Source of the DNA: Microlunatus panaciterrae | GTDB taxonomy: Bacteria; Actinomycetota; Actinomycetes; Propionibacteriales; Propionibacteriaceae | NCBI RefSeq assembly: GCF_016907535.1 | Contig: NZ_JAFBCF010000001.1 | Coordinates: forward strand, 4,004,015 to 4,068,014 | Length of the DNA stretch: 64,000 bases | Direction: 5' to 3' | Part shown: one piece after another, positions 16,206 to 24,644 of the stretch | Numbering within the stretch: position 1 is the first letter of the stretch | Layout: each line of letters opens with the position of its first letter | Made by a program: the position numbers and the translations under genes | The notes under the pieces: generated by a model | Database searches by the model: none | What the model was told of the DNA's origin: nothing | What the model saw: only the letters and a program-made list of their open reading frames with translations

Positions 16206-16418
16206 TTGAACGACGGATGGATCAGGCAACAGGACGGGTCGCACCGTGCGAACGGGCGGTACGTCTGGGTGGAGGTCAGGCAGGCGCGGGACACCTTTTT
16301 CGTCGTGTCGGGTGGTGCCATGCGCGGCGGCGCGCACAGAAGCCTCGAGTCGGCCAAGGCGAGTGCCCTGACGTGGCTGGCGCTCCTCGACGACGTGCAC
16401 CGACCCGCCGAGCATTGA
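16206..16418 (+). CDS. Small hypothetical protein (70 aa)
   Basis: The frame starts with TTG and encodes MNDGWIRQQDGSHRANGRY followed by VWVEVRQARDTFFVVSGG. The rest is a short helix-rich stretch (SLESAKASALTWLALLDDV). Third codon positions are strongly GC-rich and the gene is followed by a near-perfect terminator hairpin, which favours a real gene. The only possible ribosome site, AGGGAACGG, is about eleven bases upstream. The Trp/Tyr-rich alternating strands suggest a tiny beta-sheet-plus-helix fold. I recognise no family. Confidence 0.45.
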   Translation: MNDGWIRQQDGSHRANGRYVWVEVRQARDTFFVVSGGAMRGGAHRSLESAKASALTWLALLDDVHRPAEH

Positions 16419-16433
16419 GGCCCCCGACGGGAC

Positions 16434-16471
16434 CGGGGGTCAGCCGAGCCGGATGGCTCGGCTGACCCCCG
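16434..16471. terminator. Perfect 17-bp hairpin between convergent genes
   Basis: A 17-bp perfect stem (16434-16450 with 16455-16471) has a GGAT tetraloop. It lies 15 bases after the stop of the small plus-strand gene and 21 bases from the stop of the SpoIID-domain gene, so it probably serves both directions. Confidence 0.85.
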
Positions 16472-16492
16472 AGTCGGGAGCGGTTCAGCGAC

Positions 16493-18172
16493 TCACTGCT
16501 TCGGTTGAACGTGTGTGACCGTGCAACGGGGCTTGCCGTCGCGGTCCTTGCCGACCGAGATCCGAATCTTCGCCTTGCCGGGAGCGCTCGGCGGATTCAG
16601 CGGGTTGCGGGCGTCGTAGACCGTGCCCAAGCGGTAGTCGAGCGAGCGGGTCCGGTTGAGGGTCTGCAGTCGGACACCGGAACCGGTGTAGCTCCTGACG
16701 GTGGAGTCGGTGGCCACGGTGCGTGCCCTGGTCGTCCAACCTGCGTAGTCGATGCGGACCCGCTTGATGCCGTCGGCGCCGGTGTAGGTCGAGCCCCAGA
16801 CAGCCTTCGTCTTCCAGGTGATCCCGCCACCGTCGACGCACGACCCTGTCGTGGTCACCTTGGCGACCGGGGCAGCGGCCGGCGGCACGGCACCGGTGAT
16901 GGTGAAGAGGGTGGAACGCAGGCCGAAAACGGACTGGAACGAACCGCCGCTGACGCTGAGGGTGCTGTTGCTGCCGATGATCTTGATGGTCTTGACCCGG
17001 CCGCCATACCTGCCGGCGCCGTCGCGCACGGTGACCTGCAGCTGCCTGACGGTCCCGACCGACGGCCACACGCGAGCCACGGTCGCTGCGGTGATCTTCC
17101 GTGACCAGGCGTTCGACACGACGACGCCGTCGTACGGGTCGGGGTGGGCACTGAGGTAAGGGAAGTCACCCTGGGCAGTATGGCCGCCGTTGGAGCTGGC
17201 GAACTGGGTGAACGCGATGGTGGAGCCGTACTTGAGGACCTGCCCGGCGGTGGCGGCGACGGCGGCGTTGCCGGCAGCCGTCTCCCGGATGGTCCGCCGA
17301 CCGCCAGAGACGGTGGCATAGCCGGAGTAGACCTGGCAGGCCGTGGTGTCGCAGACGTCATAGCTGGCGCGCGAGCTGGTGTTGGCCTGGGTTCGGGCGG
17401 CGAACGAGCGGGCCGCGACTGCCTGGGTCGCGACGGCGTCACGATCCCACGACGTCGGCATCTCCGAGGGGACCACCGACTGCAGGTACTGCTCCATCGT
17501 CAGCCTGTTGACCGTCTTGATCACACCACCGGACAGGACCGCCGAGACACGGCCACGGAGCTCTCGCACCGTCCCGTTCGGCAGCTGAACCGCGACAATC
17601 TTGGCGGTGTTCTCGAAGCCCCAGCTGGTCCCGGTGAGCGTCGTCTGGAGAGTCTTCCAACTGCCGGTGGCCGAGCGGTACTTCAGCTTCAGCGCCGAGT
17701 CGGACTCCATGATCCGCCAGTACGCGTAGCTGCTTCCGGTCGGCAGCACGAGCGAGGTCCCACCCGCGCCGAGAACCTTCAACCCGGGGCTGGCCACTAC
17801 TCGGGTGTCATGGTCGTAGTCGGCGGTGATCCAGACCCTGATCTTCGTGCTCTTCGGCAGCGAGGACAGCGTCGTGCCGGGGTAGTAGAAGTTGAGGATC
17901 TGCTGCCAGCTCAACCCCTGCCTCGCGGCGCCCTCGGCCCCGTACTGGGACATGCCCCAGCCATGACCGAACCCGGCGCCGTTGAGCGTGAAGGTCCCGT
18001 CCTGCGGAAGCACGGCCGAGTCGGCTGCGGCCGGGGAGGGGGCCAGCAGCTGGCAGCCCAGGAGCACGCTGAGTGCGGCGCCTGCGGCCGCGAGCAGTCG
18101 GCGGCGCACCCTGCGCACAGTTGCTGACGTGCCAGTGGTGGCAGATGGGGTGGCTGGGACCTCTGTGATCAT
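16493..18172 (-). CDS. Secreted SpoIID/LytB-domain protein
   Basis: The protein has 559 residues. After a basic segment (RRVRRRLLAAAGAAL) comes a hydrophobic stretch ending SVLLGC, a possible lipobox, followed by an Ala/Pro region, so export is likely. Around residues 180-300 lies the SpoIID domain: YLQSVVPSEMPTSWDRDAVA then TQAVAARSFAA, matching the conserved YLxGVVxxEMP...AQAVAARTYA pattern of peptidoglycan-acting SpoIID. Residues 45-75 (GFGHGWGMSQYGAEG) also match the family and may bind glycan. The C-terminal 120 residues form a strand-rich region with two cysteines. In non-sporulating actinobacteria its target is probably cell-wall glycan. No strong ribosome site precedes the ATG at 18172. 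Confidence 0.8.
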   Translation of the reverse strand: MITEVPATPSATTGTSATVRRVRRRLLAAAGAALSVLLGCQLLAPSPAAADSAVLPQDGTFTLNGAGFGHGWGMSQYGAEGAARQGLSWQQILNFYYPGTTLSSLPKSTKIRVWITADYDHDTRVVASPGLKVLGAGGTSLVLPTGSSYAYWRIMESDSALKLKYRSATGSWKTLQTTLTGTSWGFENTAKIVAVQLPNGTVRELRGRVSAVLSGGVIKTVNRLTMEQYLQSVVPSEMPTSWDRDAVATQAVAARSFAARTQANTSSRASYDVCDTTACQVYSGYATVSGGRRTIRETAAGNAAVAATAGQVLKYGSTIAFTQFASSNGGHTAQGDFPYLSAHPDPYDGVVVSNAWSRKITAATVARVWPSVGTVRQLQVTVRDGAGRYGGRVKTIKIIGSNSTLSVSGGSFQSVFGLRSTLFTITGAVPPAAAPVAKVTTTGSCVDGGGITWKTKAVWGSTYTGADGIKRVRIDYAGWTTRARTVATDSTVRSYTGSGVRLQTLNRTRSLDYRLGTVYDARNPLNPPSAPGKAKIRISVGKDRDGKPRCTVTHVQPKQ

Positions 18173-18480
18173 GGGGGAAAGCGTGAGGGAAAACGCTCTA
18201 TTTGCCAAGGCTTGGGCGTGTCGCTCCCGGCGAGTCGCGTGGCGAAAGCTCGTTCGTTGTGCTAGCGCCCCTTCCGGGAGGTAGTTCAGCGCAGGCAGGC
18301 GCACCTGCGCTCCACCTGCACGAGGGCAGGCGCGGTGGCCCGCTCCCGAAGCTCGATCGGGCCCCATCACGGGGATAGAGTCATGGCCACGACATGATCA
18401 TGATCAGGCCTCGACAGTGGGAGCGCGACGGCCGCCCGGCTGGCTGGCTTCGAGGGTGGATCCGTGGAGGGGGTGCCTGG
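18173..18480. promoter_or_regulatory. Divergent intergenic region before the SpoIID and P-type ATPase genes
   Basis: About 308 bases separate the two divergent starts. A GGAGGGGGT ribosome site precedes the ATPase ATG at 18481. Around 18391-18403 the palindrome-like CATGATCATGATCA occurs, a possible operator or the start of a longer but less likely ATPase reading frame. I see no clear promoter boxes and no RNA gene. Confidence 0.4.
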
Positions 18481-21069
18481 ATGGACGCTACTGCGGACCT
18501 TGCGCTGGTTGGCCTGACCACGAAGGAAGCGGCACGGCGCCTGGCGACGGAGGGGCCCAACGAGCTGCCCACGGAGAAGCCACGCAACCTCCTGCAGCAG
18601 GCCTGGCAGGTGCTGCGCCAACCGATGCTGATGCTGCTCGCCGTCGCCGGAACGGTCAACTTCCTGCTCGCCGAGCCGTTGGACGGGATCGTCCTGATCT
18701 CCTTCGTGGTGGTGGTGATCGGCATCTCCATCTACCAGGAGCACAAGACCGAAGGTGCGCTGGCCGCCCTGCGCGATCTGTCCGCACCACGTGCCCTGGT
18801 GATCCGCGACGGCGTGCAAATGCGCATCGCTGGCCGCGACCTGGTGCGCGGTGACTGGGTGGTGCTGGCCGAGGGCGACCGGGTCCCGGCCGATGGGGTG
18901 CTGGTCGAGAGCGTCAACTTCGCGGTGGACGAGTCTGCCTTGACCGGCGAGTCGGTCCCGGTTCGCAAGGCGTCGATCGACGCCGGCTCGCTCTCCGCTG
19001 CGATGGGCCCGCCGGGAGGTGATGCGACCCCGTGGGTGTACTCGGGCACGCTGGTGGTCAAGGGCCGAGGACTGACGCTGGTGAAGGGGACCGGGGCCAG
19101 CACCGAGCTGGGCCGGATCGGCACGGCACTGAGCACCATCGAGGTCGAGCGCACACCCCTGCAGCGGGAGATCGACCGGCTGGTGCGCTTCATCGCGGTG
19201 CTGGGTCTGGCCGCAGCCGCGCTGGTGGTGCTGGTCTACCGACTGACGCGCGGGGCCTGGCTCGAGGGCCTCCTCGCCGGAATCGCGACGGCCATGGCCA
19301 TGGTGCCGGAGGAGTTCCCGGTCGTCCTCACCGTGTTCCTGGCGCTCGGCGCTTGGCGCATGTCGCAGAAGCATGTGCTGACGCGGCGGTCAGCGGTGAT
19401 CGAGACACTCGGGTCGGCCACGGTGATCTGTGTCGACAAGACCGGCACACTGACGATGAACAGCATGACGGTCGCGGACCTCATCGTTGGCGAGGAGGTC
19501 TTCACGCTCGACGCGCAGCCCCTTCCCGAGGCGTTCCACACGATCGCCGAGTTCTCCGTCCTCGCCTCGCCGATCGACCCGTTCGACCCGATGGACAAGG
19601 CCTTCACCGTCCTGGGCGAGCGCTATCTCCAACAGACCGAGCACCTGCACGCCGACTGGGAGCTGGTGCGCGAGTACGCGCTCTCGGAGAACATGCTGGC
19701 TCTCTCGCATGTCTGGCGATCCCCCACCAACAGCCACTACGTCGTCGCCGCCAAGGGGGCTCCGGAGGCCATCGCCGCCCTGTGTCATCTCGGGCCCGAA
19801 GAGCTCGCCTCGCTCACGGCCCAGGTCGAGAGGGCGACAGCCAGCGGCCAGCGCGTGCTGGCCGTCGCCCGGGCCTTGGTCGACCAGGATGAGGACCTGC
19901 CCACCGAACAACAGGGTTTCGACTTCGAGTATCTCGGGCTGGCCGGTCTACTCGACCCCGTACGCCCAGGGGTGGCGCACGCTGTGGCCGAGTGTGCCAG
20001 CGCCGGGGTGCGTACGGTCATGATCACCGGTGACTATCCGGGCACGGCGATGGCGATCGCTCGTGAGGTCGGCCTGGACCATGGCGCCGGCTACATCACC
20101 GGTCCAGAGCTCCAGGTCATCGACGACGACGAGCTTGCCAGCCGAGTTCGTTCGGTGAGCGTCTTCGCGCGGATGGTCCCCGGGCAGAAGCTGCGGCTGA
20201 TCCGCGCGCTCAAGGCCAATGGCGAGGTGGTCGGGATGACGGGCGACGGCGTCAACGATGCACCCGCCTTGCGTGCCGCCGACATCGGGATGGCGATGGG
20301 GGCACGGGGTACCGATGTGGCACGGGAGGCGGCCGCCCTCGTGATCACCGACGACGACTTCGCCTCGATCGCCGCCGGTGTGCGCCAGGGACGTGGCATC
20401 TTCGACAACCTGCGTAAGGCGATGTCCTACATCATTGCTGTGCACGTGCCGATCGTGGGCATGTCACTGGTGCCGATCTTCGTCGGCGACTGGCCGCTGG
20501 TGCTGCTACCGGCGCAGATCGCCTTTCTCGAGCTGATCATCGACCCTGCCTGCTCTGTGGTGTTCGAGGCGGAAGAGTTCGACCCGGCGATCATGGACCA
20601 GCAGCCGCGAGGGCTCGAAGAGCCGATGTTCCGCCGCAGAGTGCTCATTCTGGCCGTGCTGCAAGGACTTTCGATGCTCGCTGCCGTGCTGGCTGTCTTT
20701 CTGTGGACCGTGCTGACGGGGCGTCCCGACACCGTCGTGCGTTCGATCACCTTCGCCACGCTCGTGATCGGGAACTTGGCTCTGATTCTGGTGAACCGCT
20801 CCTGGCGACTGTCGATCTGGCGCACGTTCCGGGAGCGACGCAATGGCACGCTCAAGTGGATCCTGACAGCGACCCTGCTACTGCTGATCGTCGTACTGAG
20901 CGTTCCTTGGCTCCGGGAGGCCTTCAACCTCGGCCCGGTACGGGCCGTCGACTGGCTCCTCGCTCTGCTCGCAGGGGTCGCTGGCGTGGTGTGGTTCGAG
21001 ATCTACAAGATCACGGGGCGCGCCCGCAAGACCGTGAGAACACCCAACCGCCGCTTCCAAGACCCCTAG
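18481..21069 (+). CDS. Cation-transporting P-type ATPase (P2-like)
   Basis: This 862-residue pump of the inner membrane has the full P-type core: actuator TGES, phosphorylation DKTGTLT with Asp near residue 319, KGAPEA in the nucleotide domain, MVPGQK and TGDGVNDAP in the hinge. Membrane helix 4 has PEEFP rather than the PEGLP of SERCA-type calcium pumps. Helix 6 has FLELIIDPACSV rather than NxxTD. No heavy-metal-binding N-terminal domain or CPC motif is present, so it is not a P1B pump. Ca2+, Mg2+ or monovalent ions are possible. The ATG at 18481 has the ribosome site; an earlier in-frame ATG at 18394 gives an Arg/Trp/Gly-rich extension that looks non-coding. The stop codon overlaps that of the next gene. 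Confidence 0.88.
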   Translation: MDATADLALVGLTTKEAARRLATEGPNELPTEKPRNLLQQAWQVLRQPMLMLLAVAGTVNFLLAEPLDGIVLISFVVVVIGISIYQEHKTEGALAALRDLSAPRALVIRDGVQMRIAGRDLVRGDWVVLAEGDRVPADGVLVESVNFAVDESALTGESVPVRKASIDAGSLSAAMGPPGGDATPWVYSGTLVVKGRGLTLVKGTGASTELGRIGTALSTIEVERTPLQREIDRLVRFIAVLGLAAAALVVLVYRLTRGAWLEGLLAGIATAMAMVPEEFPVVLTVFLALGAWRMSQKHVLTRRSAVIETLGSATVICVDKTGTLTMNSMTVADLIVGEEVFTLDAQPLPEAFHTIAEFSVLASPIDPFDPMDKAFTVLGERYLQQTEHLHADWELVREYALSENMLALSHVWRSPTNSHYVVAAKGAPEAIAALCHLGPEELASLTAQVERATASGQRVLAVARALVDQDEDLPTEQQGFDFEYLGLAGLLDPVRPGVAHAVAECASAGVRTVMITGDYPGTAMAIAREVGLDHGAGYITGPELQVIDDDELASRVRSVSVFARMVPGQKLRLIRALKANGEVVGMTGDGVNDAPALRAADIGMAMGARGTDVAREAAALVITDDDFASIAAGVRQGRGIFDNLRKAMSYIIAVHVPIVGMSLVPIFVGDWPLVLLPAQIAFLELIIDPACSVVFEAEEFDPAIMDQQPRGLEEPMFRRRVLILAVLQGLSMLAAVLAVFLWTVLTGRPDTVVRSITFATLVIGNLALILVNRSWRLSIWRTFRERRNGTLKWILTATLLLLIVVLSVPWLREAFNLGPVRAVDWLLALLAGVAGVVWFEIYKITGRARKTVRTPNRRFQDP

Positions 21070-24000
21070 ACACGAGTCAGATCGACGGTCTCCACAAAGA
21101 CCGTCCGCTCGCGCAGCTCGCTCGGTCCTGGGTCATGGCCCGCAACGCTCTCGATACGCTCGACTTCGCGGCAGTACAGGCGCAGCGGGCCCGGTCCGGG
21201 GGGCAGCAGGATCGGCGGAGTCGTGGTGCCGGCGTCGACACTGACCAACGTTCCCGGGACGGGACGCCAGACGGGCAGGTCACTCGGGACATCATCGGCC
21301 ACGGCGACCAGGTCGGCTCCGGCTTGAGCACCGTTCGTGCCTCGCTCGACCAGGACGTCGAACCGGTTCGCTGGCCTCGGCTGGACACCATCCAGCCGAA
21401 GCCGCACCGTTGCACCGTCGCGGTCGACCACCAGTGTCCGATCCGGCCACAACTTGATCTTGTCGCTGATCACGACAGAGGACAGTTCCAGGCCGGGCAG
21501 GCTGTGTGGTTGGAAGCGCGCCAATGCCAGTTGCACGAACGGCGCGTATGAGGTGAACGCCGGCGGTGGCGCCACGCGGATATCCACGAACCAGTGCTCG
21601 GGTCCCTTCACCGGTGTGAAGCCGATGACCTGTCCAGAAGCTGGCGGTTCCCCCACCGCGAGGTGCGCCACTGGGAAGCCGGCCGGAAACCAGTCCGCCG
21701 TCGGTAAGCCGGGGATGTTCGGCGTGGCGAAGATCGGATCGCGCCCGCTCCGGCTGACTGCAGCACGTGTCGCCGGATCGGCACCCGTCTCGGCGAGGAT
21801 CACCGCCAACTGCTCACCGTCGCCGGTCACGAACCAGGGCCTGGCGAGCTCCACCCGCAGCGTCGAGCTGTGCCTGGTGCGGACCAGACTGCCGCCGGAA
21901 GCCGACCGCTCCCAGCGGAAGGCCGGAAGCACTGAGATCACCACCGGCGCGGGCGGCCGGGCGGTGGACAGGATGGTGACCTCCGGCTGCTCGGCTGATC
22001 GCTGGAAGGCCTGATCGGGCTCGTCGCTGCGAAAGTAGGGCCGGAACCGCGAGATGGCGGTGAGCGTGTACTTCACCCGACGATGCGCGGTGTCACCGAA
22101 CTCATGCCGGAACGACAATGGCACCGGTTCCCCCTTCCCGATCGCCGTGCTGTGCAGCTCCACCACTGATCGAGGCTGCGGCCGATCATCGGTGACGTCG
22201 GTCCAGGCCGCCGACACCACCAGCCTGCCCGTGCTGTCCGTGTCCAGCCCACTCGGCAGGAACGAAGGGGTGAGCAGAGCGTGCGGTTCGCCGGCGTTCT
22301 GGTGCAGCGCGGAGTCGGGCAGCTGCCAGCGCGGCTCCGCCAGCGGCTTGCGCACCGCGTGCACCACCTCGATGCGGCGGACCGGCGTCACCATGGGGTG
22401 CCGCCCGAGCCGGACGTTGACCTCGTCGGTCCGAGCGCCCGCAGCGTCCGTGGTCGTCGGCAGCCAGTCCCGGATCATCAGATGATCAAGGAAGCCGTCG
22501 CGGACGGTGGATGACAGCTCGATGCTGGCCTTCTCCGCCTGGGCGAGCCGGATCTGAAGACGGTTGCCATTCCAGGCCATGCTGATCCGCTCGGTCGGAT
22601 CGGTGCTGGCGGCCAGCTCGATGATCTTGTGGTCTGGGGTGTAGTCCGGCCACTGTGCGGCGACCGGCCAGGCGGTGGCGTCTTCGATCGGTGCGGTCAG
22701 CCCACCCGGTGCCGCCGGCAGGAACGCCCGAATGCCGTCGGTCACTGGATCCGGCAGCCCGGTCGCCTCGCGGTCGTCACTCACCCCTGGAGCCAGGGCG
22801 CGACGTGCCAGCTCCCAGGATCGCTCGTCGGTCTCGGAGTCGAGCAAGCCGTGCTGCTCGATCAACGCCAGCGAGGCCGTTGGTGGGCGAAGACTCCGCA
22901 GGTCCCGGATCGGCAGGGTCGGATCGATCACCGACAGTTCCTCGACCGACATGTGCAGGTCGCTACGGATCACCAGCCGGTCGACGGTACTGCCGGGTGC
23001 GAACACATCGGTCTCGTCGGCCACGATCACCGGCGGCTGGATCGGGTCGTGGCGACGGTAGATGATCGCTCGGGTGGCCCGCGCGTCGCCGCTGATCTCG
23101 TCCAACGACCGGCCGCCGCCGGTGACGTCTGCGACGCGCATCCGCAACTGGTAGGTGGTGCTGAACCGCAGCCGCGGCAGCCGGCCCCGTGGCGCCCGGA
23201 ACCTGAAGTCGAAGTCGAACGGCAGCTCCGTGCCGGGATGGCGGAGCGAGCCTGGTGTTGTCCCGGCCGGGTTCGGGGCGGGCAGAGCCAGGCTCCAGCC
23301 GTTCCAACGGGCGACCACCTCGTCCGCCTGCAGGACCCCATCGTCGCCCTTCAGAGCGGCGTACGCCTGCAGGTGACCCTCCTCGCGCCGCCAGCGTCGC
23401 CTGTCCTGCCCAGCGTCCCTGTCCTGCCCAGCGTCCCTGTCCTGCCCATCGTCCCTGTCCTGCCCATCGTGCCTGTCCTGTCCGGCCTCGGGTGGGCCGA
23501 TGGGCAAGCCGTCGACCAGATACGAGGCCTCACGTTCGCAGAGCGAGCGCCAGGGACCGACACCGCTGCGGATGTCCACCCGGTAGCCGAGCAGCAGATC
23601 CTCAGCGAAGAGCTCTGCACCCTCCATGCTGGACCGGGCGGAACCGCTGGCGCCTGCAGCCGACCGAGCGGAAAAGTCGGCCGCCCGACCGGGCCGGACC
23701 AACTGCAGCCCACCTGAGCGCAAGGCCGGCAGGACCACCGGAGCCGCATCGGGCGCAGCGTCGGTGAGGCGGAGTGCCGCCTCGCGCAGACCCTGGACCG
23801 CGCCGTCCACGTCGAACGTCGCCAGTGCCCAGGCCGGCGCGGGGCCAGGAGCCTCGCCAGGAGCATGGCCCCGGATCCGGTCCGTGCCCGTCAGGTCCAG
23901 CATCCCGGCCCGCAGGGCCGGCGTGGACGTCGTCGATCGGCTGCCGGGCCAGAAGCCGGCTGACAGGTCGTAGCACGTCCAGCCCGAGGTCACCGTCAGC

Positions 24001-24644
24001 GGCGCATCTGCGGTGCTCACCCGAAGGAAGCGTGGGCGGTCGGCGTCACCCAGGTCGAGGTCGCTCCGTTCCGCGGCGAGCCAGAAGACCAGGCCCAGGT
24101 CCTCCAGCACGGTGGGATGCTCGCGCAGCAGGGCAACCGTCTGGTGGAAATCGAGCCTGGGCGGCGGGGGAGGAGCGGGACGTCGTGGCTGCGGCGAGGC
24201 CGAGGGCGAGGTGACCCAAGCCGGGAGGTGCGGCTCGGCGACCTTCGCGGGGTCGAGGGTGGGATCGCGGGCGAGGGTGCGAGCAGCGGACTGGTAGCTC
24301 CCGGTCACGGTGTCGGCCGGTCCAAAAGTGGGCGCCACCGTCGGCGCAGGCTGGGTCTTGGGCTGGAAGTCATCGATGACGCCGGCGTCGCCATCGAAGA
24401 AGGCGTGCCAGACTTCGCTGCGCGCCCGGGGCAGGTACACCGGCGGGGTCACCGCTGCCGCCGTGCCGGCGCTGGTCCGGATTCGCAGCTCGAAGCTCGA
24501 CTCGGCCAGGACAGATGGCCAGTCGCGCAGGCCGAAGTCGGCGACGGTGCCGACCGAGAGCCTCGGGACGACCAGCACCCGGATCCTCACTGTGTCGATG
24601 CCGAGCAGGCCGTTCGGCACCGCGACGAAAAGCAGCTCGCTCAA
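21066..24644 (-). CDS. Very large protein of unknown function, cluster A
   Basis: The 1192-residue protein has no signal peptide or clear membrane helix. It begins MSELLFVAVPNGLLGIDTVR and is rich in Pro, Arg and short strand-like segments throughout. A Pro-rich linker (PRRPAPPPPPRLDFHQ) lies near residue 165 and a hexapeptide repeat GQDRDx, five units, near residue 405. C-terminal regions repeat phrases like TLRVELARPWFVTG and KIKLWPDRTLVVD, suggesting several beta-sandwich domains. I do not recognise a family. Its TTG start overlaps the upstream WD40 gene by four bases and has a GGGAGAG site, so the start is supported. It is the last gene of the six-gene leftward operon. Confidence 0.75.
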   Translation of the reverse strand: MSELLFVAVPNGLLGIDTVRIRVLVVPRLSVGTVADFGLRDWPSVLAESSFELRIRTSAGTAAAVTPPVYLPRARSEVWHAFFDGDAGVIDDFQPKTQPAPTVAPTFGPADTVTGSYQSAARTLARDPTLDPAKVAEPHLPAWVTSPSASPQPRRPAPPPPPRLDFHQTVALLREHPTVLEDLGLVFWLAAERSDLDLGDADRPRFLRVSTADAPLTVTSGWTCYDLSAGFWPGSRSTTSTPALRAGMLDLTGTDRIRGHAPGEAPGPAPAWALATFDVDGAVQGLREAALRLTDAAPDAAPVVLPALRSGGLQLVRPGRAADFSARSAAGASGSARSSMEGAELFAEDLLLGYRVDIRSGVGPWRSLCEREASYLVDGLPIGPPEAGQDRHDGQDRDDGQDRDAGQDRDAGQDRRRWRREEGHLQAYAALKGDDGVLQADEVVARWNGWSLALPAPNPAGTTPGSLRHPGTELPFDFDFRFRAPRGRLPRLRFSTTYQLRMRVADVTGGGRSLDEISGDARATRAIIYRRHDPIQPPVIVADETDVFAPGSTVDRLVIRSDLHMSVEELSVIDPTLPIRDLRSLRPPTASLALIEQHGLLDSETDERSWELARRALAPGVSDDREATGLPDPVTDGIRAFLPAAPGGLTAPIEDATAWPVAAQWPDYTPDHKIIELAASTDPTERISMAWNGNRLQIRLAQAEKASIELSSTVRDGFLDHLMIRDWLPTTTDAAGARTDEVNVRLGRHPMVTPVRRIEVVHAVRKPLAEPRWQLPDSALHQNAGEPHALLTPSFLPSGLDTDSTGRLVVSAAWTDVTDDRPQPRSVVELHSTAIGKGEPVPLSFRHEFGDTAHRRVKYTLTAISRFRPYFRSDEPDQAFQRSAEQPEVTILSTARPPAPVVISVLPAFRWERSASGGSLVRTRHSSTLRVELARPWFVTGDGEQLAVILAETGADPATRAAVSRSGRDPIFATPNIPGLPTADWFPAGFPVAHLAVGEPPASGQVIGFTPVKGPEHWFVDIRVAPPPAFTSYAPFVQLALARFQPHSLPGLELSSVVISDKIKLWPDRTLVVDRDGATVRLRLDGVQPRPANRFDVLVERGTNGAQAGADLVAVADDVPSDLPVWRPVPGTLVSVDAGTTTPPILLPPGPGPLRLYCREVERIESVAGHDPGPSELRERTVFVETVDLTRV
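23401..23482. repeat. 18-bp tandem repeat, 4.5 copies, in a coding region
   Basis: The unit CTGTCCTGCCCAGCGTCC occurs at 23401-23418 and 23419-23436. Variants with one or two changes follow at 23437-23454 and 23455-23472, and a partial copy at 23473-23482. On the minus strand it encodes the repeating hexapeptide GQDRDA/D. Because the unit is a multiple of three, slippage would lengthen or shorten a charged linker without a frameshift. Confidence 0.9.

Noticed and set aside
18394..18480. N-terminal extension of the P-type ATPase from 18394
   Set aside because: The extra 29 residues are Arg/Trp/Gly-rich, and the ATG at 18481 has a strong ribosome site.
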